From Diplosphaera chodatii (lineage: Eukaryota > Chlorophyta > Trebouxiophyceae > Prasiolales > Stichococcaceae): DNA of 64,000 bases. Shown in pieces: positions 45,101-58,579 of this stretch. Each line of letters begins with the position of its first letter. The stretch's first letter is position 1. The stretch covers positions 744,001 to 808,000 of the forward strand of contig JAALGY010000010.1 of NCBI GenBank assembly GCA_032358165.1, given 5' to 3'. The translations under genes were made by a program, and so were the position numbers. Under the pieces are notes generated by a model. It did no database searches, was not told where the DNA came from, and saw only the letters and a list, made by a program, of their open reading frames with translations.

Positions 45101-47442
45101 GGGCAGCAGAAAGCAGCGATGTTCGAGCCGGCGGCGGCGTCAGCGCCAGTGGAGACGCCGATGAGGACTTTGCCGACAGGCTGCTGGCTCGGGCCACCGC
45201 CGCAGGCACCGACTTTGCGGCCCTCGGCGGCAGCCTGTCGGGGGCCCAGGCTGCCGGCGGCGAGCGCGCCGGCGGCAGCAGCAGCTCTGGCAGCGGTCAT
45301 GCCGCAGCCGTGGAGGACTTGCCCGCAGCGGAGCTCACTGGTGCAGCGAAGCAGCGGCAGCGGCAGGGGCAGCAGGGGCTGGGACAGCAACAGCAGCAGC
45401 AGAAACGGCAGCAGCAGCAGCAGCTTGCTGGAGCCAGCCGCACCGACTCTGGAAGCGGCAAGGCTGGCAATGCTGGTGGTGCTGACAGCCAGGGGACCGG
45501 CGGCATGCGCCAGGGTGCCGATGCAGGTGATGTGAATTCTGGCAGCAGCAGTCGCGGGGATGCTGCAGCAGCTGTCCCCAACAGTCGGCAGAGCGATGAT
45601 GGCGCTGGCAGCAGGGGCGCATCTGCAGATGCCACGCTGAGTCTCAGCAGCGGCCCATCGTCCCAGCAATCAGCCCAAGCCACAGCAGGGAGGAATGTCG
45701 ATGTCGAAGCCCGGCAGCTGATCAGCGATGACAGCCTGGCGGGCGCAGGCAGCGGCCGGGGTCAGGGCTCCGCCACCGCCAGCAATTCAGGCAGTCACCT
45801 GCCTGGCGCCAGCGACACAGCACCAGGCGTGCAGGACGCCAGCACAGCGGCAAAGGCCGCCGCTGAGCCTGCAGACGGTGTCGAGAGCCTCCTCCAGGGG
45901 TCCATCCTGCAGGAGGGCGCCAAGGCGGCAGCGGCCCTGGGCACGGCAGCGGCGGACAAGCTCGCGGCCGGCGCGAAGGGCGCTGCCGATGCTGTGGCGT
46001 CCGGCGCAGGCGCCGCTGCTGACCTGGCAGCGGATGCGGCCGGTAGCATGAAGGCCGCTGTTGTCCAGACCGTGGGGACGAACAGCAGCAGCGGCAGCGG
46101 CAGCAGTGACGGCGACGGCGAGCAAGAGGCTTTAGGCAGGGTGTCGGCAGCGGCCCCTAATGCGAGCGTTGGTGCCACCAAGACCTCCGGAGCTGCTCAT
46201 GATGCAGTAACAGGCAGGTCGGCAGCACAGGGAATGACAGCAGCAGGAAAGCTGGCGGCGGGTGCTGCAGACAAGGTGGCAGCGGGCGCTGCAGTTGCTG
46301 CAGACAAGGCGGCGTCCGCGAAGGATGCAGCAGTTGGGGCCTTCAGCTCTGGGGCGGAGGCAGCGCAGGGCGCTGTGTCGAAGTCCGCAGCGGCTGCCTC
46401 CGGCGCGCTCAGCAGCGTCAGCGGCAGGGGCGGCAGCCAAGGCGCCGCGGCTGACACCCTCAGCAACAGCAGCGCTGATATCGGCGCCGCTGGCGGCGGC
46501 AGCAAGCTCAGCGGCAGCAGTGGTAGCAGCGGCAAGCAAACGGCTGCAGACAATTCAGGACTGGGCGGCAGCAAGGCCAGCAGCGGTGACGCTGCCCTGC
46601 AGGTGAGACAGGCACTACTGTATTAAAGAGTGCTGTTCAGTCCTCCTGTGCCCTGATGGCCTTGCTGTCATACACATGGTGCTCAGTGCTTGAACAATTG
46701 TGGCTGCACCACATGCCCACAACACTATGTCTCTCAAATGCAGCTGGACGACTTGCGTGGTGGGCTGGGCGGCAGCCTTGTCGGCCTAGCAAGCGGCAGC
46801 AAGGGTGCAGCTGCTGAAGGCACGGTGTCTGGCAGCAAAGCTGACTCAGCAGCCAGCATGACTGCGGCCAGTCAGGAAGATGCAGCTGGCAGCACCGGCA
46901 GCACTGTGCAAGCTGCTGACGGCACTGCCACCAAGGTGCGTCATGTGCTGTCCAACGTTGAGTTGCCACTGAGAGCAGCTGCCTAAGTAGACCATGACCA
47001 GCGCCGTGATGCCTGCGACCGACAGTCGATCAGGATCTCGTGTGCCGAGACTCAATGGAGCTGAATGGCGCTGCAGGGGGTTGCCAGCGGCTCAGCAGCA
47101 GACGCACCCGCGGCCAGCCTGGCGCTCACAGCGTCAGACCTGCATGGTGCTGCCATGGCGAACGGTGTGGAGGGCTTGAGCGGTGCTGCCTTGGAGACTG
47201 GGGTGGCAGGGAGCAGCGGCATGGACGGGAACAAGCGTGCAGCAGTGCTGGGCAACCGTGGAGGAGCTGCTGCTGCACACAGGACGAGTAGTGACGAGAT
47301 AGGCACCACAAGCGACGGCGGTGCTGGCAGGGGCAGTGGTGCTGGGCAAGGAAGCATGGCATATGCCTCCAACCCCAGCGATGCCAAGTTGACGGCAGCC
47401 GCTGCTGGCGCCGTGCAAAAACACGGTGCACTTGATGCATAG
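42102..47442 (+). CDS. Large single-pass membrane protein with Ser/Gly/Ala-rich low-complexity domain, 9 exons, about 1391 aa
   Basis: Exons: 42102-42161, 42281-42394, 42518-42688, 42859-43015, 43177-43385, 43554-43721, 43864-46602, 46744-46935, 47077-47442; 1392 codons. The first about 115 residues are polar and probably cytosolic (SPTPSRTHTPTRALKFGSP, EQHWKNLFNRFPSHSQP). One membrane span follows (AMLGFMVVAVLMAGIICVAL), then about 1250 residues of Gly, Ser and Ala with poly-Gln patches. The topology suggests type II, with the long tail in the lumen or outside. Exon 7 alone is 2.7 kb, unusual next to the 80-200-base exons around it. Toward its end are LEA-like Ala/Lys/Asp repeats (AADKLAAGAKGAADAVASGA, KLAAGAADKVAAGAAVAADK). 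I do not recognise a family. A cell-wall, secretory-pathway or stress role is speculation. Confidence 0.72.
43864..46602 (+). repeat. Low-complexity Gly/Ser/Ala/Gln-coding tract
   Basis: Continuous 2739-base exon of GGC, AGC, GCA and CAG-type codons. It includes a CAG-rich patch near 45385-45425 coding for poly-Gln and an amphipathic Ala/Lys repeat zone near 45920-46400. Its antisense frames are also long and open, which is an artefact of composition. Confidence 0.8.
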
Positions 47443-48236
47443 CGGGGGGACACGGCCGTACTGCCTGCTTGCGAGTACTGCAGGAAGGTTGCTGTTATTC
47501 GATTGGTAGTGCATGAATTGAAGGCGTGAGAGTTGGAGTTAATTGTGATCGAGCCAGCGTGTGGCCGTGAAGGCCAGCTGGAAATGCGTTTGTGCTGGAT
47601 CAATGGTAGTTGTGAATGAAGCCTCCCGCCCTCGGCCCACCCGCCACTGATCTGGTACATCCGTAAGCTCCCGCCGCCGGAGCTTGCATCGGCGGACGCT
47701 GCTGCAGAGTGCGATCGGCGGCAGTAGCTTATGCGCGTTGCATCAGCTGCATGTTGCAACGCCCTGGGCGACCATGAGCTCCAGGTTGAGCGATCAAGGC
47801 AATATTATATTATACAGCAGGAGATCCATGCTGACTGGGCACCAAATCAGATAACGGCTTGACAGGATGACAGCCCGTCCGTCACACTGCGCGGCATCTG
47901 CCGCAGATCGGATCTTTGCGCGCGGGCGCCAGGCCGAGCGATTGAAAGGATTGCCGTGGCCACAGTGTCGCGGCGATTACCAGTGGCACATCTACCTGCG
48001 ACTGGCAGGGGCTGACTGGGCACCCATGCATGCCGCAGCTGGCGTTTGCAGAAACGCTGGCCAGACGGCGTGGCCAATAGATTGCGTACCGTCTTGCTAC
48101 CGGCTTGCTTGCTGGCCGGCGCGGCGATTGGCATCGGCGGTGCCTCCGCTAGCTAAGGCTTCGTACACCCAGCATTTTGAAACATTCAGCGAGTCAGCAT
48201 TGTGCAGCCAGCGTACAGCCGTACCCACACGCTGAG
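47443..48236. other. Intergenic stretch before the CH-domain gene
   Basis: About 800 bases with the 3' UTR of the Ser/Gly/Ala-rich gene and the promoter of the CH-domain gene. An AT-rich run lies near 47800-47815. No TGTAA and no convincing exon were seen; an in-frame Met upstream at 48177 could extend the next gene. Confidence 0.4.
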
Positions 48237-51200
48237 ATGATCCAGCACACATCAGACAGCGCAGAATGCGGCTGGAACGCTGCCAACGAGCAGTTTTTGC
48301 TGGTGAGCTCCCCCTCGCACAGTTCGGGCCTGACGGCTGTCACGCCTGCAGAAGGCACGGCGCCCCGATCTCTGATCGCACCACGGCAATGGTAACAAAG
48401 CAGCTGTGTGACTGACTTCGCATGCCTGCATGCACCCCAGGATCACGGACGGAGGTGGCTGGCAGCGTTCCTGCACACCCAGCTGCCAGACGTCCCACTG
48501 GCGCAGCTGCTGCGATCGGGCCGCCTGCTGTAAGCTGCAATTTGCCACTGATGCCTTGCAACGCTCTGGAGATGGAAAGCAGTGCATGCTTTGAAAAAAA
48601 AAATAAAAAAAAAAAATTAAAAAAAATGCAGGGGTTACCTGGCTGCCGTCATCTCGACGCGCTGCGGTTGCGACGCTGCAAACGAGCTGGTGCGATATGG
48701 TTGTATGGCAACGTACGATGCATTGGCAGTCTCCTGCATCGGTCGTTGCTCTGTGGACGATGTTGAGTCACGGACAGCTAGACCACCTGAGCAGCCATGG
48801 GAGCCGTCACTCACACTCTCACAGCCTGTACTCGACGCCTCAGTTCGGTCGATCGTCTACTAAGTGCATTGTCTCCATGTGGGCAGCCTGCTTGTGCAGG
48901 TGGCGCCTCCCATCGACGAGCTGGTGGGCAAGAAGCGCAAACCTGCGTGTGTTCTGAAGGATGTCAACGCGTTCCTTGCACTGGCTGGCCGCCTGGGCGT
49001 CGACAGCCGTGCTTTGTTCAGTACCAGCGACGTCGTGGAAGGCCACAACACCCTGCAGGTGGGCTGCAGAGCTGTTCCCCGACAGTGCGTCAGTCAGGGA
49101 CCGCCTCACCCGCAGAACTCCCTCTGCTCTGTCGGCAATGTGCCCCTCATCTTGAAACAGAATTCAGCGTTGCTGCAGTTCCTGCATGACTGATGGTTGC
49201 ACGCCGGATCCATAATGCTCTGTGATGGGATCCTGCAGGTTTGCTGCACGTTTTGGAACCTGTCGCGGTGCTGCGAGCAGCTCAACATGCAGGTGGACCC
49301 GTTCACGCACAACATGTGGCAACAACCCTTGCCGAGAAGCTGGCATGGCTTGGTCACCATCCTCATCATGGCTGCAGTGTTGCTGGCCCGCTGCTGCAGG
49401 GTGTGCCGCCGTTCGCGTCTCCAGATGAGGAGGACCAGTGGCGCCTGCTCATGCCCCAGGGGTCCGCCCTCATGGAGGTGTGTCTTCCTAGCTCAAGCCA
49501 CCGACTACCTGAGATGCTCGCTACGGTAACGTCGCTGGTGCTCCTCAACTCTGTCAATGCTTGGTGCAATCCCATGTTCCAGACACCCTCCTCTGTTTGT
49601 TTTGCAGGCGCAGCGGTATGGACGGCTGTCCATCAGGCGTCGCAGCAAGGACTCCGTGAGCCTGGCAAGCAGCAGCAGCTCCCCAGTCCAGCTGGACATC
49701 GAGAGGAGCGAGTCCTTCAAGGACGAGTGCGTCGTCCCCCATCTGCAGGCTCCTTCTCTCTGACTGCCGCGGCGGCTGCAGCAACCGACCTGCATCTGAC
49801 TGTCGTGGCATTGGTGGCAGTAGTGCTGGGTTGCTGGTCGACAAACATGCAGAAGCGGCGACAGCAGACTCCTGCCACCTGTGACACCAGCTGCCATATA
49901 TGCAATGCATACTTGACCAAAGCAGCGACATCATGACGGTGTCTGACAACGTGTTGCAGGCAGACTGGCGAGCAAACCCAGGTTGTGCTGGACAGCGGCG
50001 GTCGCCAGGACAGCCTGACAGATGACGACTCGCGTGTCCGCACCTACAGCGGCAGCCCGAAGGGGCCCGGCACCCCCTCGCCCATCGAGCCTGCCCTTTC
50101 GCAGGTAGAGCACCAATCTTTGGTGTCTTCATCATTCACTGCCACCTCCTTTGCACAAAACTCGAGCCAAGAGTAGCCAATACGATATGTGGTCCCTTCC
50201 GTGCATGTCAAACGTGCGCTGTGTTGCGCTGCAGACAGCCACGATGGGGTCGCCACCGGATGCGGATGTGGACAGCCCGCCGTGGCCCCGGCGCCCCGAG
50301 CCGCCGCGCCGCCTGTCACTCGGCTATGACGCCCAGCCGCAGGTATAGCATCTGCGTTTCGGGTCTAAAACCAGCTATATTTTGTCCTACTATACCTGGT
50401 GTGCATAGCATAGCAGGCGGGCAGCATGAGTGACCGTGATGCAGATGCCGGCACACCGCATGGCTCTGAGCTGCCAACGTGACGGCAGCATGTTCATAAG
50501 ATTGCCGTGTGATTGCTTGCAGGAGCAGCCAGCGGCACAGAGGCAGGCGGTTTCGCCTGTGCCGCCGCACTGGCTGGGTCTGGTGCGCCGCCTCAGTACC
50601 GACATCAACACTGCTTCGCCGCCGCCATCACCCGTGCGTCCCGCAAGTGAGTGACACGATGCGCAACTTCCATGTTTGCTACGCCGAGTAACACCATGCT
50701 CGATCTGTCGCGGATGCCGCACGTTGCGTCTATCCTGCCCTAGCCTTTGTACACAGTGGCAATGCATTCACACGGCATTGTGTTCACCGATGACCAATTC
50801 ACCGGAGCAAGTGAGCAACCATGTGCAACCCGCGACTGTGCTCATGTGGCGACTCCACACGGTCACGGCTCAGTCTCGGCATTGACAAAGCTGCAATATC
50901 GGCGTGCGATGGACCTGACACCCGTTAGCGCGATGTGCTTCTGACTTGCAAATGGTTTGGTCTGACATGTTCAGGTCGCTGTCTGACAGCATGGCGTCGA
51001 AGTTGTCCATCGTTGCCCGCCCGGCCTTGACGCTGCTTCGTCGCGTGCAGACCAGCGTATAACATTTCCAAGGAGAACTTGACCAAGCAATCGCTGACGT
51101 ATACAGCAAGCGATACATAGCAGATTTTGAACGCCTACTGATTCGAATTTCGCGACACGAGATCCGCGCCTCGAAAGGCCGTCGGCCTTCCGGAAGTCGC

Positions 51201-52669
51201 ACCCTGCTGCAGGGTACGTTCGAACAGTCCGCATAGCCCAGCAGTCCCCTGGCACTGTGTAGACTGCGATCGGGGCTTGAGCTGTTCAGTGACCATCACT
51301 ATAAGAGCACTGTGCATAAACCCCTGCTGAACGTCGTTTGTAGCAGGCTTTTTGTGATGTGAGTGCAGAGCTGCTGCCAGCGAAGTTCGCAGTGTCGGGC
51401 TTCCGCGGAGCGCCACCAGTGCCCAGGGGCATGCCCGTGGACGCCAGCAGCAGAGAGCAGCAGGATGACAGGTGCGGTCATGGCAGCTGCCTGGCTGGTG
51501 TCTGGTATCGGCTGCTGCCACTCATCGCTCCAGCGTCATCAGGACCGCTGTTACTGATCCACTGCGGACGGCAACCGCCAGCTGCCCGCTGCCGCCTCAC
51601 AATCTGTCCGCCTGTGTGCACCGCAGGGTGCCTCCGCCAGTGCCCCTGACCAAGCTGGCCGACACCTTCGCGGCACCGCCGCCGCCGCCGATGCAGCAGC
51701 AGCAGGAGGCGCGGCTTTCGGGAGCGCCGGTGCCCGGGCAGCTGTCATCGCCGAGTGCGGAGGCTGCTGCAGGCCGGGTGTCTCAATCGGCAGCGGCCCT
51801 GCGGTCTGCAGCCAGCACAGCCGCAGCGAGCGCGCAGTCTGCAGCGGCTCCAGCCACTGCAGCTGCAGACGTCACGACCATGCCTGAACAGCAGGCTGTT
51901 AGGTCGAGGCACGAAGATGAGCACTCGGTGGTCCAGCCGCCCAGTCTGCAGGCTGCTGATCATTCCGTGCCTGATCAGCAGGCACGGACTCCAGACAGTC
52001 AGCAACTGCCTGCTGCGCAGCATCAGAAGCAGCAGCAGCACCAACCGCCAGCGCAGGCAGAGCAGGGAGGGGCCTCAGTGAAGGTGCAGATGCGGCCGCA
52101 GCTGCAGGCGCGCCCAAAGCAGCGATCAGCAGGGCATCCGCCGGGCACCCGCCTGCTGGGCGGTGAGGACTCTCGAATCAACAACTACGTGCCAACGACA
52201 CTGCTGGTTGCCACCATTCTCGTGACTTTTGCGTGTTGCAACGCACAACATGCTGCAGCAACTGGAACACACTGCCTTACAGAAAACTTCGGATGACGGT
52301 TGCAGGCAAGCACCGCGAGATGCCGCGGCTGCTGCGACATGTCGCCATTGCGGCTGCCGGCCTGGCCGCAGGACACCTGCTGCACAGCATGCGCGCGCGC
52401 AGGAGCCACCTGTCGGTCCTCGACTGTGACGCCGTCACCAGGGTGATGGTCTACAGCCTGGCGACAGATGGGGCCTTCAGCTGTGTGCCCTCAGCCTCCC
52501 CGCTGCACTGCTGGGTGTCATGACGTGACACGCAGTGCATGTGCATGCTGCCTGTTCTGCGCTCATGCGCTTGACCCTTGCTGATCGACCGCAGATCCCC
52601 AGGCACATGCTGAAGGACGCAGTCGGGCCAAAGCCACAGCACGACCCCTGGCGGACCGTGCGCGGGTGA
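48237..52669 (+). CDS. Calponin-homology (CH) domain protein with C-terminal membrane anchor, 14 exons, about 616 aa
   Basis: Exons: 48237-48302, 48441-48529, 48632-48689, 48900-49058, 49239-49292, 49400-49477, 49608-49726, 49960-50104, 50235-50342, 50523-50646, 51369-51471, 51627-52162, 52306-52442, 52595-52669; 617 codons. Residues about 25-155 read like a single CH domain: RRWLAAFLHTQLPDVPLAQL, then DVNAFLALAGRLGVDSRALF and TSDVVEGHNTLQ, the usual NIxxFLxAxxxLGV...DLxEGKN pattern. The middle is disordered, Ser/Pro/Gln-rich with basic-acidic clusters (SIRRRSKDSVSL, ALRSAASTAAASAQSAAAPA). Near the C-terminus is a hydrophobic segment (HVAIAAAGLAAGHLL) flanked by Arg, followed by about 45 polar residues. 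CH domains bind actin or microtubule-associated partners, so a membrane-to-cytoskeleton tether is inferred. The exon at 48632 follows an A-rich tract and is less certain. Confidence 0.7.
48591..48627 (+). repeat. A-rich homopolymer tract next to a splice acceptor
   Basis: About 37 bases, almost all A with three or four T, directly before the acceptor at 48631. It is the only such tract in the window and occupies the position where a pyrimidine tract is expected. Confidence 0.9.
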
Positions 52670-54139
52670 TGTTTGAACATCAGCTGCTGCTCAAGCAGCA
52701 TCGCCTTGCAAGGGCATTGTGGTTTAGAACATGAAACTCGGTATGGTCAGTGACGGGCCACCTTGACTGAATGTGCTTGGGCACATGGCCATGTTTTTGG
52801 GGGGGCTTGTTCAGAGAGTCTTACTAGCACATGTGGGCCGCCAAATGAAGTGATAGTACATTGGGAGCGTTGTGCGGAGCGAGCCTGGCTCATGTGGGCT
52901 GCAACCACCCTGGAGCAGTGAGAGTGCTTGTGACACCCTTTCGTGGTGTGTCTGCTTGTATGAAGCACGGGCTTGGCTTGCTGCATCGGCAAGAATCTGT
53001 ATGGCAGCAGGCGTGATGTGATTAGGTAGGAGATAGTCAAGATGCAGCTCTAATGCGGCATGTTGCCACAGATGCATTGTTATGCAGCACATGCAATGCA
53101 TATATATGTAACACATGCGCACTTGGCAGAGGGCGACAGGCCGTCCCACACGAAGACAGCCTTACTTGTGACATCCGGCGGCCTCCACGCTGTTCATCGC
53201 CGTCACCAGGCGGCCCGCAAGCCTGCACAGGCATTGTAGATCGATCAGCTGCATGCAGATTCACTACATGGTCGCACTTGCAGAGGTAAGTGCTAGCTGA
53301 GGCCGACAGGCTCGGAACATGCAACAAACTGAAGGAGGCACCGCATTGGCGAGGGGACGCACATGTCATACTTGCCGGCCTTGAAGAGCCGCTCTGCCAG
53401 CTAGGGCATTGTGTACAAGTCGGGACTGTAGTAGGCATTGCCTGCGAGGCAGGCAACGCCGCCGCTGTCTGCAAAGTGCTGTATCGCAGCCTCCGAATCG
53501 GCGGGGTGCTTCTGGAAGATGTGCCCAGCGCTGCCAGGGCTCTTGCGGTTGCAGTCCCCTTCCAGCCCCGTTTGCGCTAGAGCAGGCCCCATGTTGCGTC
53601 GATATGAGAGACTGGAACTTCACATTGCCGTTGCAGAACCGAAAGGACACCAACGCCCGTCGAATAATACACCCGCCGATGCAAAGCCTTGACTCCTCAA
53701 TGGCAGCTGGTGAAGAGGGCCGATGCTGCTTACGCCTGGCCGAAAGACATTCGTCTGTTTGCGCGCTCATCCAGTGACAGGGGCAGCTGGCAGCAAGCAT
53801 CGAATTCTGGGAGGGTTTCCACGTGGCTTCAAATTTTGATCTGAAGTTTTCCTTGTCGCCCAAAGTGCAGTATCTGACTTGCGGAGACTTGCCGCGATAT
53901 ATCAGACAGCATATCGCAGTACAACGCATATGTTTCGCATTCGCTGGCTGTGTGCCAAGTACGTTTTGGCATGTCGTAGGGTTGCCTCAAGATGCTTGTG
54001 GGTTTGTTGCATGCCGATGTCGGTGGAGCGCACGCACAGGTCTTCAACCACAACACTCTGGCTGTACCCTGGACTTGTGTATGGTCGCGTACTAACAAAA
54101 CACGCGCGAAAAGAGGAAATCGAATTTGGGTGCTTCTCA
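52670..54139. other. Convergent 3' region between the CH-domain and ATP sulfurylase genes, with a possible small exon
   Basis: About 1.47 kb. A plus-strand TGTAA at 53107-53111 may end the CH-domain gene. On the minus strand, 53401-53592 reads MGPALAQTGLEGDCNRKSPG and later AAIQHFADSGGVACLAGNA, then YYSPDLY. This looks coding by composition, but I could neither identify it nor connect it to other exons. It could be a small gene or noise. Nothing else is recognised. Confidence 0.3.
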
Positions 54140-57540
<3,401 letters not shown>

Positions 57541-58579
57541 GCATGCATGTTTCACCGCCAAACTGACGCAGATCCTGCGCTGCAGCTGCTGCAGGTCTGG
57601 ACAGTAGCGGCTTGAACCTCTGCAGCACATTCATCGTCTGTAGCTCCTCAGACGTCGCGGCAGCGGTTACAACGGCTCAATCCCCGATCACAGCATATGC
57701 TTACTCCATGCAGCCAAAGCATGGTGATCGTCCACTGAAGGGTTGTTTCGTAAGCTGATACGTGTGGGTCAACATGAACATCACAAGCAAGGTTTTGAGC
57801 TGCCGCACCTGTGCAAGTACGCTGTTTTGGGCACCAAGTGCCGCCATCTTACGGTGAAACGCAGCACCCCAGGCTGCGGGCCTGCAGCTGAGCCGTCCCA
57901 GCACCGATGCAGCAGCACCTGCCGTATCGACGGTGCTAAACAGACCGCGATAAAGGGCAATATATGCAGATTGCAGCAAGATGCAGGCCAGAGGATTGCC
58001 ACCCACTCACAGCTTGGATTGACACGGTGGACTGACGCATGTTGACTGGGCAGAGGTTCATTGCCAGATTACCAGCTGAGCCGGCTGCAGCTTGCTGTTT
58101 CGCTTCCGTCACGTCCTTCAGTGTACACATTCCAGCTTTGACTTGGAGATCAACCGCTGATGTGATACGGCCCTGCTGCCGCTCTTTGCTAGAAGACATC
58201 TTTTGCTGACATCGGTTTGGACGTGCAACAGTGCAGTTTCTGTGCCTGCAAGCTACGCTGCATGTACCCTGCAGTATCTGAATGTTCACGAGGCTCGCTG
58301 CCAGCCAATTTGGAGACCCGTGCAATGCCTGCAGCCTTGTATGATCTTTGAGCAGCGGTGCCAGCTCGCCGGCCAGAGGATCCGCACGGCAGTCTTGCTA
58401 CTCTGCGAACTTTCTCATCGTTACCATCATTTGACATCGCCGAAGTCGCCTCTGAGGCCAGCGATGCCACCATCGGTGGTGCTGCGTCCGCTCATGCCGG
58501 GTGCTGGCTGGTTGCAATGCCGCCAAGTGCAATTGGCCGTCCAAACGTGGAGGTCGTGATCCCTTTTCAGTAGACAGAC
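57541..58579. other. Divergent promoter region between ATP sulfurylase and the GT90 gene
   Basis: About 1 kb between the two divergent starts. It should hold both promoters and 5' UTRs. ORFs on both strands here are short and lack recognisable motifs. Confidence 0.4.

Noticed and set aside
45385..45425. CAG repeat as an expansion-type microsatellite
   Set aside because: It is interrupted and short, in line with the general Gln/Ala/Ser codon bias of the exon.
48591..48627. A-tract as the tail of a retrotransposon or processed pseudogene
   Set aside because: No reverse-transcriptase, retroposed exon run or flanking direct repeat was visible upstream. Kept only as an unusual splice-site context.
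53053..53289. Plus-strand frame with a Cys pair pattern (CSTCNAYICNTC) suggesting a zinc finger
   Set aside because: It lies in a 3' intergenic region next to a probable poly(A) signal. The pattern spans a low-complexity TGCATA-rich stretch and no other finger residues follow.
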